A stretch of 64,000 nucleotides of DNA from a beta proteobacterium MWH-UniP1 (GCA_036362785.1 CP143625.1:62001-126000), one strand, 5' to 3'; positions 43,576 through 54,898 are shown, counted from the stretch's first letter. The notes: generated by a model not told the origin, from the sequence alone. Numbers and translations: made by a program.

Positions 43576-44520
43576 CTAAATCTCACCCACCAGGGCCTGT
43601 GCAAAGGCCCTGGCATCAAAGGGTTGCAGATCTTCAATGCCCTCGCCTACCCCGACATAACGCACGGGGATTGGCCGAGCCTTGGCAATGGCCAGTAGTA
43701 CACCGCCTTTGGCGGTGCCATCCAACTTGGTGACGACCAATCCAGTAAGCCCCAGGGCATCATCAAAGGCCTTGACCTGCGCAATGGCGTTTTGTCCGGT
43801 GCCACCATCAATCACTAGCCAGACCTCGTGGGGTGCTTCCATCATCGCCTTGGCCATGACACGCTTGACCTTTTTAAGCTCTTCCATCAGATGCAGCTGA
43901 GTGGGCAGCCGGCCTGCCGTGTCCACCAACACAATATCGACGCCACGGGCCATGCCGGCACTCACGGCATCAAAGGCAACGGCTGCTGGGTCGCCCTGGG
44001 CCTGAGAAATGACATCCACTTGGTTACGTTCACCCCAGACGATGAGTTGTTCGCGGGCGGCCGCACGAAAGGTATCGCCCGCACCCAGCAAAATCTTTTT
44101 CCCTTCAGTCTTCCAGGCGTGGGCCAGCTTGCCAATGGACGTGGTCTTGCCCGCGCCGTTCACGCCTGCCACCATCACGACCTGCGGCCGGGGGCCGGCT
44201 GGCGAGTCTGCGGCCATAATCGGGGCAAGGGCCAACTCAATGCAGTGGCAGACAGCGGCCTGCAGTTCCTCGGGGCTGCTGTCGTTGTTCAGCTTGCGGG
44301 ATTTCACCTCCCGCCGGATGGCATCTAACAATTCCTGGGTGGCCTGCGTGCCCACATCGGCGGTGAGCAGGGCGGTTTCGACATCGTCAAACCACTCAGC
44401 ATCGAGCTTTCGGCCTGAAAATAAAGCACCCAGCTGGGCGCTGGTTTTGGTCAGGCCTTCTTTAAGTCTGCTAAGTTTGAGCCGATCAAGGGTTCGGCCT
44501 AACCCTAAGAAACCTATCAT
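43576..44520 (-). CDS. ftsY: Signal recognition particle receptor FtsY
   Basis: FtsY docks ribosome-SRP complexes to the inner membrane. The 314-residue protein has a short N-terminus directly followed by the N domain (LSRLKEGLTKTSAQL) and a G domain with [54 protein letters not shown] and RYVGVGEGIEDLQPF. The acidic A domain of E. coli FtsY is missing, common in other groups. ftsE and ftsX, which often follow ftsY ahead of rpoH, are absent here. Divergent from the M16 pair with 58 bases between starts. Confidence 0.96.
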   Translation of the reverse strand: MIGFLGLGRTLDRLKLSRLKEGLTKTSAQLGALFSGRKLDAEWFDDVETALLTADVGTQATQELLDAIRREVKSRKLNNDSSPEELQAAVCHCIELALAPIMAADSPAGPRPQVVMVAGVNGAGKTTSIGKLAHAWKTEGKKILLGAGDTFRAAAREQLIVWGERNQVDVISQAQGDPAAVAFDAVSAGMARGVDIVLVDTAGRLPTQLHLMEELKKVKRVMAKAMMEAPHEVWLVIDGGTGQNAIAQVKAFDDALGLTGLVVTKLDGTAKGGVLLAIAKARPIPVRYVGVGEGIEDLQPFDARAFAQALVGEI

Positions 44521-44578
44521 GGGTTTTGTGGTCTGCTAATACTCGGATGTCTTAGATTCTATAGGTTGAGATTTATTG

Positions 44579-45988
44579 ATGCTGACACGATGCGCTGCTT
44601 TTCTTATTGGTGTGTTGGGCCTGTCTTTTGCAGGTGTTGTGGCCGCAAGCCCGGCCAAGCCCACTCTGGATCGAACCCTGCCCAATGGCATGCGGGTGCT
44701 GGTCTATGAAAACTCCAGGGCGCCTACCGCCTTGCATATGGTCTGGGTCAAGGCCGGGTCGATGGATGAAATCAATGGCCGCACGGGTTTGGCCCATGTC
44801 TTGGAGCACATGATGTTTAAGGGCACCAAGACTCTGGCCCCCGGCGAATTCAGTCGCCGAGTGGCAGCCCTTGGGGGGCGGGAAAACGCATTTACCTCGA
44901 AAGATTACACGGGGTACTTTCAGCAAATCCACAAGGATTCGTTGCGTGAGGTCATGCGGCTAGAAGCAGACCGCCAGCGTTTTTTGAAACTTAAGGAAGA
45001 GGAATTTAAAAAAGAAGTTCAGGTGGTGATGGAAGAGCGGCGGCTTCGCACAGATGACAATCCCACCAGCCTGGCTTATGAATCTCTTTACGCCCAGGCT
45101 TTTGCCGCCAACCCTGTGCGCAATCCCATCATTGGTTGGATGAGTGATCTTGAGCATCTCTCTGTGAAAGACCTAGAGGACTGGTATCGCACCTGGTATG
45201 CACCTAACAATCTGATTCTGGTGGTGGCCGGTGATGTGAAATCTGAGCAGGTCTGGAACTGGGCCAAAGAGTTTTATGGCCCCATGAAATCGCGCGCACT
45301 GCCCGCACGTAAACCCCAGGCCGAGCCGCAGCAAAACGGCATTCGTCGCGTGGGCCTGCGGGCACCCGCACAAAACGCCTTTGTCATGATGGGCTACAAG
45401 GCCCCAACGCTCAACGAAACCCTTGGTCCGTTGACACCCTCAGCAGGAGCGGCCCGTGATTTTGTCGCCCTTGGTGTCTTGGCTGCACTCTTAGATGACC
45501 CAGGTACAGGCCGATTGACCAAACGCCTGGTGCGCGAAGAAAAAGTCGCGGTATCCGTTGGCGCGGGCGCCGATAGCATTGCCCGTGGTCCGGGATTATT
45601 TGTGATTGATGTCACGGCATCGCCTGGCGTCACGCTGGAATCCTTAGAGGCCAAAGTCAAAGAAGAAATTGCAGCCATTGCGACATCGGGCGTGGAAGAA
45701 AAAGAGCTCACCCGTATCAAGCGCCAGGCCAAGGCCAGTCAGGTCTTTCGTCAGGATTCGGCATTCTCTTTGGCCATGGAGGCTGCACGTCTTTTATTGT
45801 CTGGCCGCGACTTGAAAGATGCAGACCGTTGGCTAGAGGTGCTCGATGCCATCACATCGGAAGATATTCAGCGTGTTGCCAAAGGGTTTTTCTCTGATCA
45901 TCAACTCACCGTCTTGGCCTTTGAACCCCTGCCACTTGATCAGGCTGCTGCACGCAAGCCATCGACGATCCCCGGCATGCGTCATTAA
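44579..45988 (+). CDS. M16 zinc peptidase, catalytic partner (periplasmic)
   Basis: A 469-residue pitrilysin-family protein with a signal peptide (MLTRCAAFLIGVLGLSFAGVVAAS). The inverted zinc motif HxxEH is intact at H73-VLE-H77 (GLAHVLEHMMFKGT), with the third ligand glutamate in VQVVMEERR. It forms a pair with the next gene, which lacks the motif, as in the two-subunit M16B peptidases of many proteobacteria. The ATG at 44579 is used; a TTG one codon earlier is possible. Substrate unknown; likely degrades peptides in the periplasm. Confidence 0.9.
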   Translation: MLTRCAAFLIGVLGLSFAGVVAASPAKPTLDRTLPNGMRVLVYENSRAPTALHMVWVKAGSMDEINGRTGLAHVLEHMMFKGTKTLAPGEFSRRVAALGGRENAFTSKDYTGYFQQIHKDSLREVMRLEADRQRFLKLKEEEFKKEVQVVMEERRLRTDDNPTSLAYESLYAQAFAANPVRNPIIGWMSDLEHLSVKDLEDWYRTWYAPNNLILVVAGDVKSEQVWNWAKEFYGPMKSRALPARKPQAEPQQNGIRRVGLRAPAQNAFVMMGYKAPTLNETLGPLTPSAGAARDFVALGVLAALLDDPGTGRLTKRLVREEKVAVSVGAGADSIARGPGLFVIDVTASPGVTLESLEAKVKEEIAAIATSGVEEKELTRIKRQAKASQVFRQDSAFSLAMEAARLLLSGRDLKDADRWLEVLDAITSEDIQRVAKGFFSDHQLTVLAFEPLPLDQAAARKPSTIPGMRH

Positions 45989-46005
45989 TAAAAAAGTAGA
46001 TCACT

Positions 46006-47367
46006 ATGTTTAAGAATTTTTTCGCTCTGTTTTGTGGGGCATTTCTATCGGCGACCGTGGTCTGGGCCCAGCCGCAGGACCGTGGCGCCAATCTGCGCGA
46101 GTGGACTACCGGTAGTGGCGTTCGCGTTTTATTTCTCGCTGCTCCTGAAATCCCGATGGTGGATGTGTCGGTTGATGTCGATGCCGGTTCGCGCTGGGAC
46201 CCGGCTGATCGTGCGGGATTGGCCAGCATGACGCATGCCATGTTGGCCCTGGGTGTGCGTGGCGGTGAATCACAGCCCGCCTTAAACGAAGTGGAAATTA
46301 GCGAACGTTTCGCCGAGCTTGCGGTGCAGCGCGGTGGCGCAGCCGGCTTGGATCGTGCCAGCATGACCATGCGCATGCTGTCAGACAGTGATGTCCGTGC
46401 GAATGCATCGCGCCTGTTAGCGCGCATCATGGCAGCCCCCAGTTTTGATCGCCAAATCTTAGAGCGCGAAAAAAAGCGCACCATCGCGGCCATTCAGGAA
46501 TCCATGACACAGCCCCAGTCGATTGCGACCAAGGCCCTGTGGAAGGCCATGTATGGGAAGCATCCTTATGGCGCTGAACCAACGCCTGAGTCGATCGGCG
46601 CCATCACGGCAGAAGATTTAAAAGCCTTCCACTCACGTTACTGGCAGCCTGAGCGTATGCGCATCACCATTGTAGGAGCGCTTTCAGAGCCGCAGGCCCG
46701 TGAACTGGTTGACCAATTGATGGATCAATTCCCCAAACAGGCCGCAGTCCCAAGCCATCCAATTCGCCAGCAACCAGCGGTGATCACCGCAACTCCTGCA
46801 AGTCGTCAGGCAATCGCCCACCCTGCCTCACAAAGCCATGTCTGGCTGGGGCTGCCCGCACTTAGCCGTGACGACCCTGATTTTTTTGCAATGACGGTTG
46901 GCAATTACATCTTGGGTGGTGGTGGGTTCGTGTCGCGTCTTACAGAAGAGATTCGTGAAAAACGTGGCCTGTCTTACAGCGTGTTCAGTGCCTTTTCACC
47001 CTTGGCGCAGCCTGGCCCGTTTTTAATGGGGCTGCAGACACAGACCGCAAAAGCCCCCGAGGCCCTGCGTGTGGTGGAAGACACTCTGGCGCGTTTTCTA
47101 AAAGAGGGCCCAACTGAAAAAGAGTTAAAGGCGGCCAAACAAAATCTGATTGGCGGTTTTGCCTTGCGTGTCGATACCAATCGAAAACTCTTAGACAACC
47201 TGGCCCAGATCAACTATTACGATCTACCACTCGATTATTTGAAGACCTGGACAGATAAGGTCGCGGCGGTCACGGTGGCCGATATTCGTCGGGTGATGAA
47301 TCGTGTCGTGCGCCCAGCTGATTTGTCGGTCGTGGTGGTCGCGGGTCCCGCAGGCTTTCAGCCCTAA
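46006..47367 (+). CDS. M16 peptidase-like protein, non-catalytic partner
   Basis: A 453-residue protein with a signal peptide (MFKNFFALFCGAFLSATVVWA). The place of HxxEH reads GLASMTHAMLALG, so no zinc site is formed, but the R/Y pair typical of the partner subunit (KRGLSYSVFSAF-like EKRGLSYSV) is present. It follows the catalytic subunit by 17 bases. Expected to form a heterodimer that clamps substrate. Confidence 0.88.
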   Translation: MFKNFFALFCGAFLSATVVWAQPQDRGANLREWTTGSGVRVLFLAAPEIPMVDVSVDVDAGSRWDPADRAGLASMTHAMLALGVRGGESQPALNEVEISERFAELAVQRGGAAGLDRASMTMRMLSDSDVRANASRLLARIMAAPSFDRQILEREKKRTIAAIQESMTQPQSIATKALWKAMYGKHPYGAEPTPESIGAITAEDLKAFHSRYWQPERMRITIVGALSEPQARELVDQLMDQFPKQAAVPSHPIRQQPAVITATPASRQAIAHPASQSHVWLGLPALSRDDPDFFAMTVGNYILGGGGFVSRLTEEIREKRGLSYSVFSAFSPLAQPGPFLMGLQTQTAKAPEALRVVEDTLARFLKEGPTEKELKAAKQNLIGGFALRVDTNRKLLDNLAQINYYDLPLDYLKTWTDKVAAVTVADIRRVMNRVVRPADLSVVVVAGPAGFQP

Positions 47368-47390
47368 TCACGGCCTGAGTCGCAGAGTTC

Positions 47391-48723
<1,333 letters not shown>

Positions 48724-48794
48724 CATTTGTTTGTAACGCTGGCTTTTTCGTGCGGATGATCAGCCGAAGGCCTTCAACCTGAATCGAGAAATCA

Positions 48795-49889
48795 ATGGCA
48801 CTTCAATGCGGCATCGTCGGCCTGCCCAATGTCGGCAAATCGACATTATTTAACGCGCTTACCAAGGCAGGTATCGCTGCAGAAAATTATCCCTTTTGCA
48901 CCATTGAGCCCAATGTGGGCATTGTGGAAGTGCCCGATCCGCGGCTTGCCAAACTCGCCGAAATCGTCAAACCCGAGCGCATCCTGCCAGCCACCGTTGA
49001 ATTTGTTGATATTGCTGGTTTGGTGGCGGGTGCCAGTAAAGGTGAGGGTTTGGGTAATCAGTTTCTGGCCAATATCCGCGAGACCGATGCGATTGTGAAT
49101 GTGGTCCGCTGCTTTGATGACGACAACGTGGTCCATGTGAGTGGCCGAGTCGATCCACTGGCCGATATTGAAACGATTGAAACGGAATTGGCCCTGGCCG
49201 ATCTGGCCAACGTGGAAAAACAGATTCAGAAAAGCGCCAAGCTCGCGAAATCCGGCAATGACAAAGAGGCAGTGCGTCTTCTCGCGGTTTTGGAAAAGTG
49301 TCAGGCCCAGCTGGATCAGGCCAAACCCGTTCGCGGCATGGCGCTTGATGCCGAAGAAAAAGCCTTGATTCAGCCCTTTTGTTTGATTACGGCCAAGCCC
49401 GCCATGTTTGTGGCCAATGTGTCGGAGAGTGGGTTTAAAGACAACCCGTATCTTGAGAAGCTACAGGCCTATGCCAAGGCTCAGAACGCCCCCGTGGTGG
49501 CGATCTGTGCAGCCATTGAGGCTGAGATTGGCGATATGCCGGAAGAAGACAAGGCCGTGTTTTTAGCAGACATGGGCATGGACGAGCCCGGCTTAAATCG
49601 ATTGATTCGTGCTGGTTTTAGCTTATTAGGCCTGCAGACTTACTTCACTGCCGGTGTGAAAGAAGTCCGTGCCTGGACCGTGAAGGTCGGCGCCACGGCG
49701 CCACAGGCTGCGGGAGTGATCCACACTGATTTCGAACGTGGATTTATTCGTGCTGAGGTCATCGCTTATGACGACTACATCACCTATAAGGGTGAGCAAG
49801 GCGCAAAAGAAGCCGGCAAGATGCGGCTAGAGGGCAAAGACTACATCGTCAAAGACGGCGATGTGATGCACTTCCGGTTTAACGTCTAA
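48795..49889 (+). CDS. ychF: Redox-regulated ATPase/GTPase YchF
   Basis: A 364-residue OBG-family P-loop protein that binds ribosomes and prefers ATP. Motifs are [17 protein letters not shown], the [20 protein letters not shown] switch block, the altered NVSE loop (in place of NKxD, explaining ATP preference), and a C-terminal TGS domain (LQTYFTAG to [10 protein letters not shown]). Preceded by a 71-base gap after the ferredoxin; convergent with pth. Confidence 0.96.
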   Translation: MALQCGIVGLPNVGKSTLFNALTKAGIAAENYPFCTIEPNVGIVEVPDPRLAKLAEIVKPERILPATVEFVDIAGLVAGASKGEGLGNQFLANIRETDAIVNVVRCFDDDNVVHVSGRVDPLADIETIETELALADLANVEKQIQKSAKLAKSGNDKEAVRLLAVLEKCQAQLDQAKPVRGMALDAEEKALIQPFCLITAKPAMFVANVSESGFKDNPYLEKLQAYAKAQNAPVVAICAAIEAEIGDMPEEDKAVFLADMGMDEPGLNRLIRAGFSLLGLQTYFTAGVKEVRAWTVKVGATAPQAAGVIHTDFERGFIRAEVIAYDDYITYKGEQGAKEAGKMRLEGKDYIVKDGDVMHFRFNV

Positions 49890-49900
49890 GTCAACTTGTT

Positions 49901-50467
49901 TTATAGGCCGTGTAACTTACGCTGCACGGCTGCCACCTGACCTGACACGAGCGCGGGCAGTTCTTTCACGATTTCATCGACGGCGCGGTCAATCGCGATT
50001 TTTTCTTCTAAGCGTGGCGCATTCAGCACAAAGGCCGCCACGTCTTGCTGAAGATTGAGTGTGCGTGGGTGCCCAATGCCGATGCGCAACCGCCAGAAGT
50101 TGGGTGAACCCAGATGCGACTCAATATCCCGCACACCATTGTGACCACCATGGCCACCGCCTTGTTTGAGTCGCACACCGCCGGGCGGCAGATCGAGTTC
50201 GTCGTGAATGACCAGCACATCAGCCGCTTCTAAACGATGAAAACGTGCAAAGGCACCTACCGCTTCGCCCGAGGCATTCATAAACGTGGCGGGTTTCATG
50301 AGCCAGCGGTCCTCATTGGCGATACGAACCTTGACGATATCGGCCTTGAACTTGGTTTCGCGTGACCAGCCAGAACTCGCGAGCTGATCCACCACCCAAA
50401 AGCCAACATTGTGGCGATGGTGTTGGTATTGCTGTCCGGGATTGCCGAGTCCAACGATCAGTTTCAT
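49901..50467 (-). CDS. pth: Peptidyl-tRNA hydrolase
   Basis: Releases tRNA from prematurely dropped peptidyl-tRNA. The 188-residue product has IVGLGNPGQQYQHHRHNVGF with the catalytic histidine in RHNVGF, PATFMNASGEAV, VIHDELDLPPG and KQGGGHGGHNGVR. It lies downstream of rplY behind a terminator hairpin, so part of its expression may depend on read-through or its own promoter. Confidence 0.97.
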   Translation of the reverse strand: MKLIVGLGNPGQQYQHHRHNVGFWVVDQLASSGWSRETKFKADIVKVRIANEDRWLMKPATFMNASGEAVGAFARFHRLEAADVLVIHDELDLPPGGVRLKQGGGHGGHNGVRDIESHLGSPNFWRLRIGIGHPRTLNLQQDVAAFVLNAPRLEEKIAIDRAVDEIVKELPALVSGQVAAVQRKLHGL

Positions 50468-50483
50468 GGCGTTAAAGACTTAT

Positions 50484-50522
50484 AAAAAAGGCTGCAACAG
50501 GGTTCGTCATCCCATTGCAGCC
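50484..50522 (-). terminator. Rho-independent terminator between rplY and pth
   Basis: GGCTGCAA and TTGCAGCC form an 8-pair stem with a 17-base loop, followed on the minus strand by six T residues. It begins 21 bases after the rplY stop. Confidence 0.75.
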
Positions 50523-50543
50523 TGTTTGCCCAGGGCTTAAAAA

Positions 50544-51173
50544 TCAAGCGGCGGGTTTCTCACCGGCGGCTGGTGCAGCGGCAGCTGCCTCGGGTGCAGC
50601 TTCGTCGGCAGCACCACCCGGTACCGATGCGGTCACCACGGTTGGGTTCTCACCCTCGTGCAGCACTAGTGTGACGCCAGCAGGCACCACCAGGTCGCGC
50701 ACGTGAACCGAGTGGCCAACAGCCAGTGTCGAGAGGTCAACTTCGATGAACTCGGGCAGGTCTTTCGGCAGGCAAGAGACCAACACATCGTTGATCACGT
50801 GGCTCACGATGGCGCCATTGAGTTTCACTGCAGGAGAAATCTCCTGGTTTTTGAAGTGCAGCGGCACCTTGGTCTGCAGCTTGGCCTTGGCATCAATGCG
50901 CTGAAAATCGACGTGCAGCACCAAAGGCTTATAGGGGTGCATTTGATAGTCACGCAGCAATACCTGCTCGGTCTTGCCATCAATTTCCAGGTCCAGAATG
51001 GAAGAGTGGAAGGCCTCGACTTTGAGCGCGAGAATCACGGGGTTGTGATCCATCTCGATATTGAGAGGGGTTTTTTGTGCGCCGTACACAATGCCGGGCA
51101 CTTTGCCGTTACGGCGGAGTCGGCGGCTCGCACCCGATCCCTGCACCGTGCGGGAAGTTGCAACTACTTTCAT
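50544..51173 (-). CDS. rplY: 50S ribosomal protein L25/general stress protein Ctc
   Basis: A 209-residue two-domain L25 that binds 5S rRNA. The N-terminal domain ([26 protein letters not shown]) is followed by the TL5/Ctc C-terminal domain ([35 protein letters not shown]) and an alanine-rich tail. AAGGAG precedes the ATG. A hairpin with a T-run lies just upstream, between prs and this start, and a terminator follows, so it may be regulated apart from its neighbours. Confidence 0.96.
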   Translation of the reverse strand: MKVVATSRTVQGSGASRRLRRNGKVPGIVYGAQKTPLNIEMDHNPVILALKVEAFHSSILDLEIDGKTEQVLLRDYQMHPYKPLVLHVDFQRIDAKAKLQTKVPLHFKNQEISPAVKLNGAIVSHVINDVLVSCLPKDLPEFIEVDLSTLAVGHSVHVRDLVVPAGVTLVLHEGENPTVVTASVPGGAADEAAPEAAAAAPAAGEKPAA

Positions 51174-51185
51174 TTACTACTCCTT

Positions 51186-51211
51186 AAAAAACGCACGCCC
51201 TTTGGGGTGCG
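51186..51211 (-). terminator. Hairpin with T-run between prs and rplY (possible attenuator)
   Basis: CGCAC/GTGCG plus CCC/GGG with one bulged base and a short loop, followed on the minus strand by TTTTTT and then directly by the rplY ribosome-binding site. It could end the ispE-tRNA-prs transcript or set how much reads into rplY. Confidence 0.6.
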
Positions 51212-51280
51212 CGGTCAAAAACCTTTCATCAATTTGGACGCCGCGACCAGCAGTTCCAAGCCAAGGAAAGGAACGAAAAA

Positions 51281-52261
51281 TTACTCCACAAACAAAGAGC
51301 TGACGGAATCAGACTTCACGATTCGCAGCAGGGTCTCGGCCACCAGGCCCGCGCAGGACAGTACGCGAATACGGCCAGTAGCCTGTGCTTCCTTAGAAAG
51401 CGGGATTGAGTCAGTGACCACCAATTCATCCAATGCAGACTTGGCGACACGCTCAACCGCGCCACCCGAGAGAACCGCATGTGTGCAATAGGCTACAACG
51501 CGATCAGCGCCATGATCTTTTAGTGCTTGGGCTGCTTTGGTAAGCGTGCCGGCGGTATCGACCATGTCGTCCATGATCATGCAGACGCGGCCACGCACAT
51601 CACCAATGATGTTCATGACCTCTGACACATTGGCCTTGGGCCGGCGCTTGTCGATGATGGCCAGGTCACAATCCATTTGCTTGGCAAAGGCTCGGGCCCG
51701 CACCACGCCGCCCACGTCGGGCGAGACCACCATCAGGTTGGGATAGGTCTGCTGCCAGACATCCGCCAGAATGATGGGGGCTGCGTAAATATTGTCGACC
51801 GGAATATCAAAAAAGCCTTGGATCTGATCGGAGTGCAAATCCATGGTGAGCACACGATCCACGCCAACGCTTTGCAGCATATTGGCCACGACTTTGGCGC
51901 TAATCGGCACGCGGGATGAGCGCACACGACGGTCTTGACGGGCATAGCCGAAGTAGGGAACTGCGGCGGTAATCTTTTCGGCAGAGGCGCGACGCAAGGC
52001 ATCGCACATCAGCATGACTTCCATCAGGTGGTCATTGGCTGGTGCACAGGTGGATTGCAACACCACGCAGTGTTTGCCACGCACGTGTTCCAAAATTTCA
52101 ACGGTGGATTCGCCGTCACTGAATTGCGCGACGTTGGCGCGACCAACCCGGGTATTGAGATGACGCGCTACATCGGATGCCAATTTGGGATTGGCATTGC
52201 CGGTAAAGATCATCAGCCCCTCGGGGGCACCGCCGTCTTTGTTTAGTATGCGGTCGACCAT
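51281..52261 (-). CDS. prs: Ribose-phosphate pyrophosphokinase
   Basis: Makes PRPP from ribose 5-phosphate and ATP for nucleotide, histidine and tryptophan synthesis. The 326-residue protein carries [17 protein letters not shown], the flexible [16 protein letters not shown] loop, [12 protein letters not shown] and the PRPP loop [14 protein letters not shown]. About 12 residues precede the normal start region, so an internal start is possible. It follows tRNA-Gln in the same direction. Confidence 0.96.
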   Translation of the reverse strand: MVDRILNKDGGAPEGLMIFTGNANPKLASDVARHLNTRVGRANVAQFSDGESTVEILEHVRGKHCVVLQSTCAPANDHLMEVMLMCDALRRASAEKITAAVPYFGYARQDRRVRSSRVPISAKVVANMLQSVGVDRVLTMDLHSDQIQGFFDIPVDNIYAAPIILADVWQQTYPNLMVVSPDVGGVVRARAFAKQMDCDLAIIDKRRPKANVSEVMNIIGDVRGRVCMIMDDMVDTAGTLTKAAQALKDHGADRVVAYCTHAVLSGGAVERVAKSALDELVVTDSIPLSKEAQATGRIRVLSCAGLVAETLLRIVKSDSVSSLFVE

Positions 52262-52291
52262 GTCTGCGCTTTGTCCAGGGGCTAAAAAATT

Positions 52292-52368
52292 TGGCTGGGG
52301 AGGAAGGACTCGAACCCTCGCATGCCGGAATCAAAATCCGGTGCCTTAACCAACTTGGCGACTCCCCA
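52292..52368 (-). tRNA. tRNA-Gln (anticodon UUG)
   Basis: A 77-base cloverleaf on the minus strand: acceptor TGGGGAG pairs with CTCCCCA, the anticodon stem CCGGA/TCCGG encloses the 7-base loop TTTTGAT with anticodon TTG, and the T arm holds GGTTCGAGTCC. CCA is encoded. It lies between ispE, whose stop is 5 bases upstream, and prs, so it is processed from a mixed transcript; ispE-tRNA-Gln-prs is a known betaproteobacterial order. Confidence 0.95.
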
Positions 52369-52373
52369 ACGGT

Positions 52374-53291
52374 TTAACTACGGTGCTCCGGGTGCACTGA
52401 TAAGGTCTGACAGACTCGAACCTGCGCCAGCATGTGGCCTTGCGCAGAACTCTGAAAACCCTTCATGCGATCCAAGATGCGATGCGCAGAATCAGGATCT
52501 GGTGCGGTGCAAAAAACCGCACCACCGGAACCCGACATCCGCACCGCAAGCGGGGCAATATTCTCAACAGCAGCGGCCTGGGTTAACCAATTCAACACCT
52601 GGTCCACCTGGGGAAACCTTGCCCGGGTGACGGGTTCTAAATCGTTGTGCCCAAACACCCAAACAGGGTTTATCGCCGCTTCAGCGAAACCCGAGATTTT
52701 CAAGGGTTTAGAATTTCGTGTCAATTCGGGGGCCCGAAAGATTTCGGCGGTCGGGACCATGACCGCCGGCACGGCCACCACCAATGACCGCTCCACGCTC
52801 TTATAAGCCTGAAGGTCTTCGCCAACCCCCTGGGCAAAGGCAGCTTGTCCGAATAAGAAGAACGGAACATCTGCCCCCAGCCCAAGGCCGATAGCCGATA
52901 GGGTGGCTTGGTCAAGCCCAAGGCCCCACAGCCGATTTAGGCCCATGAGTGTGGTGGCGGCGTCCGAACTGCCACCGCCCAAACCCGCTCCGGCGGGAAT
53001 CGATTTCTGGACTGTGATGACCGCCCCGGGGCCGCCTGCGGCCAGCCAGGCAGGGTGGCGCTGAAGGGCTCGGGCAGCCCGAACTGCCAAGTCGTCTTCG
53101 GGCGGTCCAAGCAGGTCCCCTTGTCGAATGATGTCGCCCCCTGGCCGCACCGAGAGGGAGACGGTGTCGCACCAATCAATCAGCTCAAAGGCACTCTGGA
53201 GCAGGTGATAGCCGTCAGGCCGTCGGCCGACCACATGCAAAAACAAATTAATTTTTGCGGGGGCCAGTAGCTGGGTTGTTGTTGAAGTCAA
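52374..53291 (-). CDS. ispE: 4-diphosphocytidyl-2-C-methyl-D-erythritol kinase
   Basis: GHMP kinase of the MEP isoprenoid pathway. The 305-residue product begins with LLAPAKINLFLHVVGRRPDG, has the ATP loop IPAGAGLGGGSSDAATTLMG and the C-terminal VRMSGSGGAVFC. It stands between lolB (29 bases upstream) and tRNA-Gln. Confidence 0.96.
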   Translation of the reverse strand: MTSTTTQLLAPAKINLFLHVVGRRPDGYHLLQSAFELIDWCDTVSLSVRPGGDIIRQGDLLGPPEDDLAVRAARALQRHPAWLAAGGPGAVITVQKSIPAGAGLGGGSSDAATTLMGLNRLWGLGLDQATLSAIGLGLGADVPFFLFGQAAFAQGVGEDLQAYKSVERSLVVAVPAVMVPTAEIFRAPELTRNSKPLKISGFAEAAINPVWVFGHNDLEPVTRARFPQVDQVLNWLTQAAAVENIAPLAVRMSGSGGAVFCTAPDPDSAHRILDRMKGFQSSAQGHMLAQVRVCQTLSVHPEHRS

Positions 53292-53319
53292 GGCGAATTA
53301 ATGCGTCAAGGTGAAGAAG

Positions 53320-53883
53320 TTATGGCTGATCAAAGGCAATGCGCAGATCGATGACTGCCTTGCCAACTAGGAATTGTGATTCATGTCGTGTTGCTTGTGC
53401 GTTTACCGATGCCTGAAAAAATCTCATGATCGATTGCAGGGCGACATAAACTTCGTCATCACTCATGGCAAGCGCATCGCCGCCCAGCACTGCAGAAAGG
53501 AAACGTAACTGATCTTGATGTGTGAGCCGTAGCCCTTGCTCGTCATAGGCAGCAATGGCTGGCCCTGAAACCGGCTGCCAGCGTTGCTCAAGACTGGCGG
53601 CTGATTGGCCTAGCGGCCCCAACCAGATCAGTACCTGGCGTGGAGCCCCCTGGCTCGACCGATACTCCAACCACTCAAATCTTCCCTGTGTGCCGCGCTC
53701 ACCAAGATTGGGGGCCTGGCCCTGCAACACAAAACGGCCGGCCCGTGTCTGCACCAAGATCTCATCGCTGCGCTCCAGCACGAGTCGCTCGCGGACAGTT
53801 TGATCTGGGGCAATTGATGCACAGCCCGCGATTACCGCAAAGAGCATCAGACTGCAGAGCCAACGAGACAGCTGACGCAACAT
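53320..53883 (-). CDS. lolB: Outer-membrane lipoprotein receptor LolB
   Basis: Accepts lipoproteins from LolA and inserts them in the outer membrane. With the ATG at 53883 the 187-residue protein starts MLRQLSRWLCSLMLFAVIAGC, a lipoprotein signal with lipobox IAGC (C21). The domain contains GRFVLQGQAPN, GRFEWLEYRS and a hydrophobic loop, compatible with LolB, although overall similarity in this family is low. Its place between the TPR gene and ispE is the usual lolB context. A longer frame to 53940 would overlap the TPR gene. Confidence 0.85.
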   Translation of the reverse strand: MLRQLSRWLCSLMLFAVIAGCASIAPDQTVRERLVLERSDEILVQTRAGRFVLQGQAPNLGERGTQGRFEWLEYRSSQGAPRQVLIWLGPLGQSAASLEQRWQPVSGPAIAAYDEQGLRLTHQDQLRFLSAVLGGDALAMSDDEVYVALQSIMRFFQASVNAQATRHESQFLVGKAVIDLRIAFDQP

Positions 53884-53905
53884 GAGTGATGTTGTACCGC
53901 TGGTT

Positions 53906-54898
53906 TTATTGGGGGTGAACGCGGGTTGGTGAAATGCCAAGGCGTTTTAAGGTGTCGTTTAACACCGGATTGCGTGGGTCCATCGTAAAGGCTGCTCGCA
54001 GAAAACGTTCTGCCTCTGCGGTTTGGCCTTTCACCCAAAGGACTTCACCAAGATGGGTTGAGATCTCGGGATCGGGCTGCTGCTGATGGGCCTGCCGTAA
54101 ATAACGCTCGGCAAGGTCAAGGTTACCCTTGCGAAAATACACCCAGCCCATGCTGTCAATAATGTGTGCGTCTTTGGGGGCGAGCGTGAGTGCGCGTTCA
54201 ATCAGTTGAAGGGCTTCGTCGAGACGCTCATTGCGATCAGCGAAGTGATAGCCCAGTGCGTTGTGGGCATGGGCATGATTGGGTTCGCGTCGGATCAACT
54301 CCCGCAGCAATCGCTCCATCTCGGGATGCTGGCCAGCACGCTCATGGAGCATTGCCTTGGTGTACATCACGCTGGATTTATTGCGGTCGGGATCGGTGAT
54401 GCGCTCAAAGAGCTTGAGTCCGTCTTGGCGGTTGGCAGACCGGCCGGCAAGCCCTGCGACATAGTCGTAAAACGCATCCAGTTTGTTTTCCTTGGCGGCA
54501 AGGGTACGACGTGTTGACAGAGAGCGCACCAATTTCTCTTGCTCACCCAAGATGATTTGCAGCAGATCAAGTGTGCTCTGGGCCTCGGCATCGGCAGGCG
54601 CATTTTTTAGCCAGATGGCAGCGGCTTCCTCGGCGTACTGCGGTGCCCGAGCTTCAATGGCCAGTTCGGTGGCCCGTTTGGCTGCAGCGGGGTCTTGTGT
54701 CTGGCGTGCCACACTGAGATAAGTGGCTGCCGCAACACCGATTTCCCCTTGGGCTAAGGCCAGCTCGCTGGCCAGAATCTGGAATACGATCGATGCCTGC
54801 TGTTGGCCACGATCGGCAAACGCCTGTGCATTGGTGGACCAGGACAGGCCCATAGCCAGGCAAATGCCAGCAATCTGGAGATGTCTTTTGAATACCAT
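53906..54898 (-). CDS. Tetratricopeptide-repeat protein, exported
   Basis: A 330-residue protein with a signal peptide (LQIAGICLAMGLSWSTNAQA) and helical repeats; HAHNALGYHFADRNERLDEA and DSMGWVYFRKGNLDLAERYL are clear TPR units. In Burkholderiales this gene lies between mutM and lolB. It probably acts as a protein-protein adaptor in the periplasm; partner unknown. Divergent from mutM with 35 bases between starts. Confidence 0.87.
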   Translation of the reverse strand: MVFKRHLQIAGICLAMGLSWSTNAQAFADRGQQQASIVFQILASELALAQGEIGVAAATYLSVARQTQDPAAAKRATELAIEARAPQYAEEAAAIWLKNAPADAEAQSTLDLLQIILGEQEKLVRSLSTRRTLAAKENKLDAFYDYVAGLAGRSANRQDGLKLFERITDPDRNKSSVMYTKAMLHERAGQHPEMERLLRELIRREPNHAHAHNALGYHFADRNERLDEALQLIERALTLAPKDAHIIDSMGWVYFRKGNLDLAERYLRQAHQQQPDPEISTHLGEVLWVKGQTAEAERFLRAAFTMDPRNPVLNDTLKRLGISPTRVHPQ

